Assembly (NCBI GenBank): GCA_044230315.1 | Contig: JBGARJ010000004.1 | Location: 1 to 64,000, forward strand | Reading direction: 5' to 3' | DNA: 64,000 nt | From: M3007 sp044230315 | GTDB taxonomy: Bacteria > Bacteroidota > Bacteroidia > Chitinophagales > Saprospiraceae | Part shown: positions 25,593-33,850 of the stretch, in pieces | How positions within the stretch are numbered: position 1 is the stretch's first letter | How the letters are laid out: the number at the start of each line of letters is the position of its first letter | Notes under the pieces: generated by a model | Told to the model about the DNA's origin: nothing | What the model saw: only the letters and a program-made list of their open reading frames with translations | The model's database searches: none | Translations under genes and position numbers: made by a program

Positions 25593-27185
25593 ATGCACAA
25601 GACACTGATCCCCTTTCCACAGGTCACCCAGTTGGCTAAATCCGACGTCGCCTACGCCACGCTCGATCCCGCCCTCGAACCTTTTTACCGGCATGCGCCC
25701 CGCCTGGAAAATTTCGCACGCGCCATTGCCGACCGCGGCGGTTTCCCGACCGATCGCGAGACCCTGGCGCGGGTATTGGAAGCACAATACAGCAACCTTC
25801 CCGGCAACACCCGCGCCCTCGAGCAGATTGACGCCCTCCGTCGGTCCGACATATTTACAGTAGCCACCGCACACCAACCCAGCCTGTTGCTCGGCCCGCT
25901 TTATTTCATCTACAAGGCTATTACCACCATCAACCTGGCTGAAAAGGTGCAAAAAACCACCGGCAAGCGGATCGTGCCTGTGTTTGTCCTCGGCAGCGAG
26001 GACCATGACCTGGAAGAACTCAACCACATCCGGCTTTTCAATAAAACGCTGCGCTGGGAGCCCGGATTGAGCGGCCCGGTTGGCCCTATGCCCACTGCTA
26101 CGCTGGCGGCAGTGCTGGACGAACTGCGGCCTATTTTAGGCGATCATGACAATGCCAGATTGTTGTGGGCCGCTATCGAGGCTAGTTATACGAGCGCCGA
26201 GACCTTTGCGGCGGCTACCCAGGCCCTGTTGAATACTTTTTTCGGGCGTTACGGGCTGGTTGTGTTCAATATGAACGACCCGGCGCTGAAGCGGCAATTT
26301 ATTCCCGTGATGAAAGCAGAATTGGAAGAACAGCCGGCGTTCCGGCTGGTCAACCAAACGATCGGACAACTCGGCGATCTGGGGTTCAAAGCGCAGGCAG
26401 CTCCCCGTGAAATCAACCTCTTTTACCTCAGCCCGGGCAGCCGTGAACGGATCGTGCTGGAGGACGGCCTGTTCAAGGTACTCAATACGACCATTCAATT
26501 CAGCCGGGAAGAAATCCTGCGCGAACTCGACGCCCACCCGGAGCGCTTCAGCCCAAATGTTGTGCTGCGACCGCTCTACCAGGAAATTATCCTGCCTAAC
26601 CTGGCCTATGTGGGCGGGGGCGGCGAGTTGGCCTATTGGCTGGAGCGCCGTTCGCTGTTCGAACATTTTGGCGTGCCCTACCCTATCCTGATCCGCCGCA
26701 ATTCGGTGCTCTGGTTTGATAAAGATTCGATCAAGCGCTCCTTAAAATTTGGATTTTCTGCCGTCCGCTTTTTTGAAGACGCCGATGCCCTCGTAAGGGT
26801 CTATGTGGAAACGCAGGCCGACGCCGAGGTTAGCCTGGCCGGCGAAGTAGCCGATTTGCAACAGATATTCGAGCGTATCGCTCTAAAAGCGCAGGCAATC
26901 GATCCCACGCTGGAAAAAGCTGTACACGCCGACGCAGTAAAAGCGACCGGACAATTGCAACAGTGGGAAAGCCGGCTGGTACGGGCGGAAAAGCAAAAGC
27001 ACGAGGTGACGATCAACCAACTGCGCGCCCTGAAAGAAAAACTTTTCCCCAACAACAGTTTGCAGGAACGAACCGATAATTTCATCCCGTATTACCTCAA
27101 ATACGGCGAGCGGTTTTTCGAAGAATTGAAATCCAATCTCGATCCCTTCGATGCGGGCTTTGTGTTGTTGGAAGACCTCGGATAA
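25593..27185 (+). CDS. bshC: bacillithiol biosynthesis cysteine-adding enzyme BshC
   Basis: 530 residues, typical for BshC, which joins cysteine to glucosaminyl-malate in the last step of bacillithiol synthesis. Start at 25593 (MHKTLIPFPQVTQ); the frame is open 71 codons further up but that part is not BshC-like. Family marks include TVATAHQPSLLLGPLYFIYKA, VFVLGSEDHDLEELNH (the nucleotide-fold H-D region), PRPLYQE-like RPLYQEIILPNLAYVGG and the long C-terminal coiled coil near QQWESRLVRAEKQKHEV. bshA and bshB are not in the window. Convergent with the acyltransferase, with a short hairpin in the 18-bp gap. Confidence 0.93.
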   Translation: MHKTLIPFPQVTQLAKSDVAYATLDPALEPFYRHAPRLENFARAIADRGGFPTDRETLARVLEAQYSNLPGNTRALEQIDALRRSDIFTVATAHQPSLLLGPLYFIYKAITTINLAEKVQKTTGKRIVPVFVLGSEDHDLEELNHIRLFNKTLRWEPGLSGPVGPMPTATLAAVLDELRPILGDHDNARLLWAAIEASYTSAETFAAATQALLNTFFGRYGLVVFNMNDPALKRQFIPVMKAELEEQPAFRLVNQTIGQLGDLGFKAQAAPREINLFYLSPGSRERIVLEDGLFKVLNTTIQFSREEILRELDAHPERFSPNVVLRPLYQEIILPNLAYVGGGGELAYWLERRSLFEHFGVPYPILIRRNSVLWFDKDSIKRSLKFGFSAVRFFEDADALVRVYVETQADAEVSLAGEVADLQQIFERIALKAQAIDPTLEKAVHADAVKATGQLQQWESRLVRAEKQKHEVTINQLRALKEKLFPNNSLQERTDNFIPYYLKYGERFFEELKSNLDPFDAGFVLLEDLG

Positions 27186-27204
27186 CAGCCAATTTACGGC
27201 TGTT
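27184..27204. terminator. hairpin between convergent bshC and acyltransferase
   Basis: AACAGCC (27184-27190) pairs exactly with GGCTGTT (27198-27204) around a 7-base loop and fills the 18-bp gap between the two stop codons. No T run, so weak as an intrinsic terminator; position is the main support. Confidence 0.4.
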
Positions 27205-28511
27205 CAGAAATCGATGGCCGCACGCAGGCTGAGCAAATGCACGCGGTCCGAATGCTGTAGCGCCGTTCGTGCTCCCAGCCAGCGCGACCACGCTTCGCGG
27301 TAGAACATGGAAAACCATCCCAGCACAGGCATAACCAACGAAAAACCGATCCACCATGGGTTCCAGGTAATCAGACAGGCCAAAAACCACAAAAAATAAT
27401 ACAGCATGCCGCTTATCAGTCCGGCTCCCATCCGGACACTCGAATAGAACTCCCGTTTTTTTACCGTTTTATTCGCTACATATTTCGACAACAGGATAAT
27501 CGGCAAACTCGTCAGGTAACCAGCCAGAAAAGGCGCCAGCAACAACCCGAAATACAACAACCGCCACCAGGCGCCCTGGCCAGGTTGTCGCAGGGCAGCA
27601 TCGGTCAAACCGGATTGATCCAAAGCCGAAAAGTATTGGAGGGCCCGTTCTTTTAGAGCCTGCTTCCGGGGTTGCTCCAGCGTATTGACCTGATCGCACA
27701 CCGATTTTTCGGTCAAAAAACGGCGGTTGTGGTATTCCACGATCGGCCAATACGAATACGGGTGGTCGCTCCGGTGAAGCGTAAGCATCTGCTCAGCCAG
27801 AATGTCGTCCTGCGGATCAGCCACATGGAAGCACACTGCTTTCAGGCCCGTTTCAATGTCGGCTGTCAGCCGGGCAGCAGCGGTATTTGGATCGCGTTGA
27901 TATTCTTCCCAATAATCGCGCACCCAAATTGGGTCGCCAATCATTACCATTGCTTCGTCGCGCGGGCAGTCGCCGTACATATAGTTGCATCCGGCCGGGA
28001 TGATCTGCAAGTCGGGGATCTGCAGGCTGGAAAATGTGTCGAATGCGATGCGAACGATGCCTTTCTGGATCGGCCGCACGCGTTTTTCAAGGTGGTGTTC
28101 GCCTTCCACATAGATGGTGACTACCCGTTTTTGCCCGAGTTTGGTCCGGCAAAATTGAAAGACCTCGTCGTTCCGGTCGCGGCTCGTGTACCCGTCGCGC
28201 ATCCGGAAGACCGGGAACATATTGATGCTTTCCATCATCCTGCGGAAAATCGGCTTCCGAAATATGTCGCCCCGGGTCATATTGTACAAGGGCGGATCGA
28301 TAAACGTGCAAAGCAGGCAGGGGTCAATAAAGGCGGTCGGATGGTTGGCCGCCAGCAATACCGGCTTGTCGCTGGGTACTTTATGACTGTTGTGCACATA
28401 CATTTTCCGCATGAACCCGCGCATCATCAGGTGACCGGATTTGGTCATGAACGTGTACATGCTGCCATCGCTTTGATGTCGAAGACTGATTTTCATGCGG
28501 CGAAAATACAT
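27204..28511 (-). CDS. PlsC-like acyltransferase with C-terminal membrane segments
   Basis: 435 residues. The acyltransferase motif I is ANHPTAFID (His57, Asp63), which has one residue more between His and Asp than the canonical NHX4D, as in the NHPNSFLD-type enzymes of Bacteroidota. Motif III-like YVEGEHHLEKRVRPIQKGIVR and motif IV-like QIIPAGCNYMY follow. After residue 320 come two or more membrane segments (WWRLLYFGLLLAPFLAGYL and YYFLWFLACLITWNPWW). It is probably a lysophospholipid or lysolipid acyltransferase of the inner membrane. The start is uncertain: Met1, Met6 (28496) or Met18 (28460) are all possible. Confidence 0.82.
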   Translation of the reverse strand: MYFRRMKISLRHQSDGSMYTFMTKSGHLMMRGFMRKMYVHNSHKVPSDKPVLLAANHPTAFIDPCLLCTFIDPPLYNMTRGDIFRKPIFRRMMESINMFPVFRMRDGYTSRDRNDEVFQFCRTKLGQKRVVTIYVEGEHHLEKRVRPIQKGIVRIAFDTFSSLQIPDLQIIPAGCNYMYGDCPRDEAMVMIGDPIWVRDYWEEYQRDPNTAAARLTADIETGLKAVCFHVADPQDDILAEQMLTLHRSDHPYSYWPIVEYHNRRFLTEKSVCDQVNTLEQPRKQALKERALQYFSALDQSGLTDAALRQPGQGAWWRLLYFGLLLAPFLAGYLTSLPIILLSKYVANKTVKKREFYSSVRMGAGLISGMLYYFLWFLACLITWNPWWIGFSLVMPVLGWFSMFYREAWSRWLGARTALQHSDRVHLLSLRAAIDF

Positions 28512-28640
28512 TGTTCACAAAGCGTTCCATGCGTTTGTGTATTTTCAACCGCTGCCATTTTTGCGGATGCCTGCCCGGTGTTCGCAGAAGGGGTATATGT
28601 TTGCAGGTAAAATGTACAGTCTACTTTTAACGCAGGAGGT

Positions 28641-29543
28641 TTGAAATACCTTATAGTCATCGGGGGGGCAACCGCTACCGGCAAAACATCTACCGCAGTT
28701 CGGCTGGCCCAGGCTTTTGGCACGGAAATCCTGTCGGCCGACAGCCGGCAGTTTTACCGCGAAATGACCATAGGGACCGCCAAACCCAGCCCTGCAGAAC
28801 TCCGGGCGGCTGTTCATCATTTCATTGACTCACTTAGCGTTGTGCAGGACTACAGCGTCGGTGATTTCGAACGCGACGCCCTTCAAAAACTGGAAGAAAT
28901 ATACCGGCGCACCGATATTGTTATCCTGGTTGGCGGTTCCGGGTTGTTTCTGCAGGCCGTTTGCGCTGGGCTGGATGCTTTTCCACCAATCTCCAACGAC
29001 ACCAAAAAATGGGTGGCCGAAGGCACTGCCAGACATGGCCTTGACTGGTTGCAAGCACAGTTGGCGGCGTTGGACCCAGTCTATTACCAGGTCGTGGATC
29101 GCCAAAACCCGGCCCGCCTGCGCAGGGCCCTGGAAGTGTGTCGTGAAAGCGGACGCCCGTATTCCGTTTTTCTGGCGCAGCCTAAAATACCGCGCTCATT
29201 TACCCCGGTTTACCTGCTATTGGAACTGCCACGCGCCGAACTTTATGCCCGAATCGACGCCCGGGTAGACGCCATGGTAGCGGCCGGTCTGGAGGCCGAA
29301 GCCCGCAGCCTGACCGGTTATCGCAACCGGCCGGCGCTGCATACCGTGGGATATGAGGAGTGGTTTGGCTTTTTCGACGGACAAGTCAGTCGGGAGGAAA
29401 CCTTGGACAAGATCAAGCAGCACAGCCGGAACTACGCCAAACGACAGGCTACCTGGTTTCGGAAACACGGCAATTGGACTGTATTCCATCCCGATGACTG
29501 GGAAGGCATTCTCACCTACTGCCAAAGTATGGTATTGCAGTAG
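28641..29543 (+). CDS. miaA: tRNA dimethylallyltransferase
   Basis: 300 residues, full length for MiaA, which transfers a dimethylallyl group to N6 of A37 in tRNAs reading UNN codons. The P-loop is IGGATATGKTST at 7-18, followed by ILSADSRQFYREMTIGTAKP, VGGSGLFLQAV, and RQNPARLRRALEV, all diagnostic. The start must be the TTG at 28641: the frame has a stop at 28608-28610 and no ATG or GTG between. AGGAGG ends one base before it, too close to act as a normal Shine-Dalgarno site. Divergent from the acyltransferase and convergent with the PAP2 gene (19 bp). Confidence 0.95.
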   Translation: MKYLIVIGGATATGKTSTAVRLAQAFGTEILSADSRQFYREMTIGTAKPSPAELRAAVHHFIDSLSVVQDYSVGDFERDALQKLEEIYRRTDIVILVGGSGLFLQAVCAGLDAFPPISNDTKKWVAEGTARHGLDWLQAQLAALDPVYYQVVDRQNPARLRRALEVCRESGRPYSVFLAQPKIPRSFTPVYLLLELPRAELYARIDARVDAMVAAGLEAEARSLTGYRNRPALHTVGYEEWFGFFDGQVSREETLDKIKQHSRNYAKRQATWFRKHGNWTVFHPDDWEGILTYCQSMVLQ

Positions 29544-29562
29544 CTATCCGCTGAAACGCTGT

Positions 29563-30246
29563 TTAAACCTTTTGTTTTCGACGCTTTTGCATAAATGCCA
29601 GTAACCCGGAATCCAGCGCATGCAAGCGGTTGAAAAACCGGTTGTTGATCATCCAAACCAAGCCGGCTACGAACAATCCGAACACGGCGCCACCAAGGAT
29701 ATCGACCAGGAAATGTTGCACCAGGAATATCCGGGAAAAGGCCACCAGCATAGCCGTCCAGGCGCAAGCCGCACCAAACCAGGGCGCCTTGGTTCGGGCA
29801 AACAGGGCAGCCAGTGCATACAACCCAAACGCCGCCATCGTGTGGCCCGACGGGAAACTGGTTTGCCCGCCGTTTAAATCGACTCCCGGAACCACTACGA
29901 TCGCTTCCCGGAGGCCCCGTTTTTCAAAGTAAGTCACCGGCCGATCCGTGCCGATTCTATCTTTCAGGATGTAGGAAGCCGGCGAAACGATAAGTCCGGC
30001 CAACGCAATTAACAGCGCATAGCGAAAACGCCAAACCATGCCGGCCAAGCCCAGCAGGACGTAAGCAGGCCACTCGCCTCCCCAGGTGAAACAACGGAAA
30101 AACGTATTGAGCGGCTCTGTCCGCCAGTTATTCAAATATAAAATCTCCGCCCCATGTGGGATCAACAGGAGCAGCGCCAGGCCTGCATTCAAAAAGAGCA
30201 AAGTAGGAATCATGAACCAGGGCGTCGACCACAAATTTTGCCTCAT
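29563..30246 (-). CDS. PAP2-family membrane phosphatase
   Basis: 227 residues, six predicted membrane segments. The three phosphatase motifs are present: KDRIGTDRP (KX6RP), PSGH in TSFPSGHTMAAFG, and SRIFLVQHFLVD (SRX5HX3D). This superfamily removes phosphate from lipid phosphates such as undecaprenyl pyrophosphate, phosphatidic acid or lipid A; the exact substrate is open. Its start overlaps the end of the LptF/G-like gene by 4 bp, which indicates coupling in one transcript and may hint at an envelope-lipid substrate. Confidence 0.9.
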   Translation of the reverse strand: MRQNLWSTPWFMIPTLLFLNAGLALLLLIPHGAEILYLNNWRTEPLNTFFRCFTWGGEWPAYVLLGLAGMVWRFRYALLIALAGLIVSPASYILKDRIGTDRPVTYFEKRGLREAIVVVPGVDLNGGQTSFPSGHTMAAFGLYALAALFARTKAPWFGAACAWTAMLVAFSRIFLVQHFLVDILGGAVFGLFVAGLVWMINNRFFNRLHALDSGLLAFMQKRRKQKV

Positions 30247-31835
30247 GCCGGGTCAGAATTTTGTTTTTGAATGCGCCGCCGCATTAACAACAGCAGACGG
30301 TCGATCCGGTCGGTGCTGAACATCTGTGAATCGTTCATAGCGCGGCGGGTCAGAAAAGCGCCAATGGGCATTAATGCTATACAAGGAGCCATGGCCGCCC
30401 AAAATGGGGTGAGGATATAGGCTTCCGCCAATTTGCGACACATAATGGTCAGCATGATAAACGTCACAAAGAAAATGATCGAAACCAGGATGGGATAACC
30501 AAAACCGCCTTTCCGGATAATTGCACCCATGGGTGCTCCGATAAACAAGAAGACAAAACAAACCAGGGCGAAGCTGTATTTCGTGAACAACTCGTACCCG
30601 GTCTTCACCGACTCCTTCCGGCGGCTTTCGATCTGATTTTCCCGGCGCTCCAGCGAAGTTTGGCCCGCCTTGGCCTGGGTGACCGCATCTTTCAACAAGC
30701 GTTCCCGGTCGGCCGGATTAAATGTTTCCACAAAACTGGGGTATTCCTGCAAGGGTTTTGTCAATTCCTGACGAGGTAGCTGCGGCCCGGCAGCCGGGGC
30801 GGGAGTAATCGTATTTTGCTTTTTCAACAACTTAATGCCGGTGTTAAGCGCAGTCGCATGGTTGCGGATGGAATCCTTGCGCAGTTGCTCCGGGGTAGGC
30901 TTAGGCGTGGGCGCCGGAGCGGGCGCTTGCAGGAGCGGCCGCTTCAGGTTGGCCAGGAGGTCTTCGGCCACGTTTTGCTTATAGAGTTTGATTTCCGTTT
31001 CCAGCGAATCGATATTCTTGCGGAGTTGATTCATGCTGAGCATAGACCGTTGTCCCTTGAAACGGTCTTCGTCGGTGCGGTTCATTTCAAATTCGCTCAG
31101 GTCCCACACTTTTGTCCAGGATCGAAAGTTGGTTCGGATAAAGGGGTACTTCTGCCCCGAGGTTTTGCCCTGGGGGCTGGGTTCCTGGTATTGTGCGCCG
31201 TCGAACAGGTTCATTACGAAGAACCTTTTATCCCGCGTGGTGAACATTTGACCGCTATCCGCCAGAATTTGATTGAATTTCAGTTTGCCGGAATTGGTTT
31301 GGTCTTCGATCATCACATTTTTGATCGTTTCACCGTCGCGGGCTTTGTCGCCGATTCGGATCACAAACTGTCGGAAGTCCTCATTAAAAATGCCTTTTTC
31401 CAGGGTTAGTGCCGGCTTTTGCTTGCGAATATCGTAAAGGCGCGATTTGAATTTTAAATTGGCAATCGGTATCAGGAAATCGGAGCACACATAAGAAAAA
31501 AAGCCAATGCCGGCGGCCACGAGGATCACGGGGCGCATGACACGCAGCAAGGATACGCCGGCCGATTTCATGCTCGACAGCTCGTAGCGCTCAGCCAGAT
31601 TGCCCATGAGCATGACGGAGGCGATCAGCACGGCAATAGGTAGCGCCATGGGAAAAGTGGAAATCGACAAGTACCCGATCAGCTCCAGCATAATAAACAG
31701 GCTGACCCCTTTGCCGGCAATTTCATCGATATACAACCACAAAAATTGCATGACCAGCACAAACAGGGCGATCCCGAACGAAATAACGAACGGCCCGACG
31801 AAGCTGGAGAGGAGAAGTTTATCGATTTTTTTCAT
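30243..31835 (-). CDS. LptF/LptG family lipopolysaccharide export permease
   Basis: 530 residues, longer than the roughly 360 of Enterobacteria. Three N-terminal membrane segments (SFVGPFVISFGIALFVLVMQF onward), the family stretch ELSSMKSAGVSLLRVMRPV, a periplasmic beta-jellyroll (about 130-260), then an insert of about 130 residues with coiled coil and a PAPAPTPKPTPEQ linker, and three C-terminal membrane segments beginning at ALVCFVFLFIGAPMGAIIRKGG. It forms the LptBFG transporter core that extracts LPS from the inner membrane. Large inserts between jellyroll and membrane domain are common in this phylum. Whether it is F or G cannot be told from one copy. Confidence 0.88.
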   Translation of the reverse strand: MKKIDKLLLSSFVGPFVISFGIALFVLVMQFLWLYIDEIAGKGVSLFIMLELIGYLSISTFPMALPIAVLIASVMLMGNLAERYELSSMKSAGVSLLRVMRPVILVAAGIGFFSYVCSDFLIPIANLKFKSRLYDIRKQKPALTLEKGIFNEDFRQFVIRIGDKARDGETIKNVMIEDQTNSGKLKFNQILADSGQMFTTRDKRFFVMNLFDGAQYQEPSPQGKTSGQKYPFIRTNFRSWTKVWDLSEFEMNRTDEDRFKGQRSMLSMNQLRKNIDSLETEIKLYKQNVAEDLLANLKRPLLQAPAPAPTPKPTPEQLRKDSIRNHATALNTGIKLLKKQNTITPAPAAGPQLPRQELTKPLQEYPSFVETFNPADRERLLKDAVTQAKAGQTSLERRENQIESRRKESVKTGYELFTKYSFALVCFVFLFIGAPMGAIIRKGGFGYPILVSIIFFVTFIMLTIMCRKLAEAYILTPFWAAMAPCIALMPIGAFLTRRAMNDSQMFSTDRIDRLLLLMRRRIQKQNSDPA

Positions 31836-31892
31836 GTCAACAGATGCACATACTGCGCCTGAAGGTGGGTGCGAAAAGTCGCCGGGGCTATA

Positions 31893-32564
31893 CTAATATT
31901 CGAATACCGCATTAAACGCTTTCAGGCCGGCGATCGTTGCGTGCGGATCTTTGGCGCCAAACACGCTGCTGCCGGCCACCAGCACATCGGCGCCCGCCTG
32001 TAGCAATGCTTCCGCATTCTGAAGTCCAACACCGCCATCAATTTCAATAAGCGCTTTGGAATTTCTGGTATCGATCAGTTCGCGCAGCTTCCGGATTTTA
32101 GGCAGGGTCTGGTAAATGAATTTCTGTCCGCCAAAACCGGGGTTAACCGACATGAGGCACACCAGGTCGATGTCTTCAATCAAATCTTCCAGGAGTTGGA
32201 CCGGCGTATGGGGGTTCAGGGCAACACCCGCCAGGGCGCCCGTTTCCTTGATCTGATGCACCGTGCGGTGGAGGTGCGGGCAAGCCTCGTAGTGAACGGT
32301 TATTACATGAGCGCCAGCCTTGCGAAATGCTTCGATGTATTTTTCCGGCTCCACAATCATCAGGTGTACGTCGAGCGGGCGCTTGGCCAATTTGCCGATG
32401 GCTTCCACGACAAACATGCCGAAGGTAATATTGGGCACAAACCGGCCGTCCATGACATCGAGGTGGAACCAATCGGCCACACTGGTATTGACCATTTCAA
32501 TTTCGGCGGCCAGCCGGGTAAAATCGGCAGCAAGAACGGAGGGGGCAACGAGATGTTTTTTCAC
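31893..32564 (-). CDS. rpe: ribulose-phosphate 3-epimerase
   Basis: 223 residues, full length. A (beta/alpha)8-barrel enzyme of the pentose phosphate pathway that interconverts ribulose 5-phosphate and xylulose 5-phosphate. Signature blocks are APSVLAADFTRL at 7-18, HLDVMDGRFVPNITFG with the metal-binding His and catalytic Asp, DVHLMI, HYEAC, MSVNPGFGGQKFI and EIDGGVG with the second catalytic Asp. A 155-bp hairpin repeat separates it from the exonuclease gene upstream on the same strand; 57 bp separate it from the permease start downstream. Confidence 0.96.
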   Translation of the reverse strand: MKKHLVAPSVLAADFTRLAAEIEMVNTSVADWFHLDVMDGRFVPNITFGMFVVEAIGKLAKRPLDVHLMIVEPEKYIEAFRKAGAHVITVHYEACPHLHRTVHQIKETGALAGVALNPHTPVQLLEDLIEDIDLVCLMSVNPGFGGQKFIYQTLPKIRKLRELIDTRNSKALIEIDGGVGLQNAEALLQAGADVLVAGSSVFGAKDPHATIAGLKAFNAVFEY

Positions 32565-32580
32565 CTTTCAGTTGATTTAG

Positions 32581-32736
32581 GCATGTTTAAATTTCAGTCG
32601 CCGGGCTGCAAGCGGTCAATTTTGTTTCATGTTTCGTTAAAATTTTCGCCATAGGCTTCCGGCTATGGGTGTAAATTTTGCCTCGCCTGAAACAAAATTT
32701 GCTCGCTTTCGCTCCGGCACTGAAGTTTAAACACGC
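32581..32736. repeat. hairpin-forming dispersed repeat, copy 2
   Basis: Ends 32581-32598 (GCATGTTTAAATTTCAGT) and 32719-32736 are inverted copies with two mismatches in 18. An inner perfect 12-bp pair is AATTTTGTTTCA at 32618-32629 with 32688-32699, and the centre has CCATAG (32649-32654) against CTATGG (32663-32668). Reverse-complemented, it aligns along its length with the element at 1855-2020. It begins 16 bp upstream of the rpe start and ends 2 bp from the exonuclease stop codon. Confidence 0.75.
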
Positions 32737-32738
32737 TT

Positions 32739-33497
32739 TTAGCGAACGATAACAATCTGATCTTCCCGAAGGATGGGTTGCCGTTTCATTTTAAGGAATA
32801 ACTGGGCGGTAGCCAGCACGTCTTTTTCGCAGTAGGCGGCTATCCGGTCAAGGTCGCGCTCTTCCCAGTACACGCCGGCGACCTGGCTTCCATCCATATC
32901 GTCTTTAGGCGATGGGAAGCCGAACACTGCCGCCAGCAACCGGAGTGAGGTGTAGTTTTTAATGTCCCCAAATTTCCACAATTCCATGGTATCCAGCAAA
33001 TGCTTGGTCTCCCATGGCTTTCGGCCGGCAATGTCGAGCATCCGGGGAAAAGGCAATTGGTTTACCAAAATGCGCCGGCAGATATAGGGGATATCGAACT
33101 CCTTGATATTATGCCCGCACAAGGCAAATTTGTCGGGGTTGTTGAAATGTTTCTCCAGCAGCTCGGCAAAATCTTCCAGGACGGAGGCTTCCATATGATT
33201 GGCGAATGACTTGAGCCGAAGCAATGGCTCGGCACTTCCCTGTTGCCGCGTCAGAAAGCCGACGGAGATACAAATGATCTTTCCAAACTCCGCGTAAATG
33301 CCGGCGCGGGTACGGTACGTTTCCACTATCTCATCAAACTCCAGTTCTTCTTCCGGTTTGCGCAGGATCGACCTGGCTTTAACGGCCCAGAGTTCCTGCA
33401 GCTCATCGCTCAATTCTTCGAAATCATAAACACCGGGCACTGTTTCTATGTCCAGAAACAAGGTGTTGTACAAATCATACGTATCGAAAATGGACAT
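32739..33497 (-). CDS. predicted 3'-5' exonuclease of the PolB-like/DnaQ fold
   Basis: 252 residues. The RNase H-like exonuclease motifs are visible: ExoI LFLDIETVPG (Asp and Glu), ExoII CGHNIKEFDIPYI (Asp) and ExoIII YCEKDVLATAQLFL (Asp). The helix between carries CRRILVNQLPFPRMLD, typical of the stand-alone PolB-like exonucleases of this size. There is no polymerase domain. Start at 33497 (MSIFDTYD) is preferred over an upstream in-frame Met at 33536. A role in DNA trimming or repair is inferred from the family. It lies upstream of rpe on the same strand. Confidence 0.85.
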   Translation of the reverse strand: MSIFDTYDLYNTLFLDIETVPGVYDFEELSDELQELWAVKARSILRKPEEELEFDEIVETYRTRAGIYAEFGKIICISVGFLTRQQGSAEPLLRLKSFANHMEASVLEDFAELLEKHFNNPDKFALCGHNIKEFDIPYICRRILVNQLPFPRMLDIAGRKPWETKHLLDTMELWKFGDIKNYTSLRLLAAVFGFPSPKDDMDGSQVAGVYWEERDLDRIAAYCEKDVLATAQLFLKMKRQPILREDQIVIVR

Positions 33498-33850
33498 AAC
33501 TGGATAAAATTGGCATCTGGAAAATTCCAACGACAAAGGTAGGTTTTCCAGTTTGGTTTAAGACCTTTGAGGTCGAACTTAAAGCCAGGGTTTGCCGAAT
33601 TCCCGTCCTCGGGGTATTCCCTGAAACAGCGATTGGGTTTATCCACCAATTTCGGTTAGATTGGGTGTTTTTTCACCCTGAACGTGCAATAAAGCCTTGA
33701 CAGGGCCGGTTTATAGCGTGACTTTTGCAACGCATACCGTCAGTAACCACACTAAATTTAACAAAAAAAAATTACGATTGAAAGGCTGCCTATGCGCTAA
33801 TCCTTCGACATCATTTTACTAACGTTAAACCTTTCATTCTCTTTTCAAGT
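33498..33850. other. 353-bp divergent intergenic region
   Basis: Separates the exonuclease (minus) from the coiled-coil gene (plus). It holds a small hairpin GGGTG-TTTTTT-CACCC at 33663-33678 and a weak promoter-like pair for the plus strand, TTTG at 33724-33727 and TAAATTTA at 33753-33760, whose 25-base spacer is long and whose last base is off. No credible coding frame. Confidence 0.3.

Noticed and set aside
27672..28610. 312-residue plus-strand frame opposite the acyltransferase
   Set aside because: Shadow of the opposite gene; it has no recognisable motif of its own.
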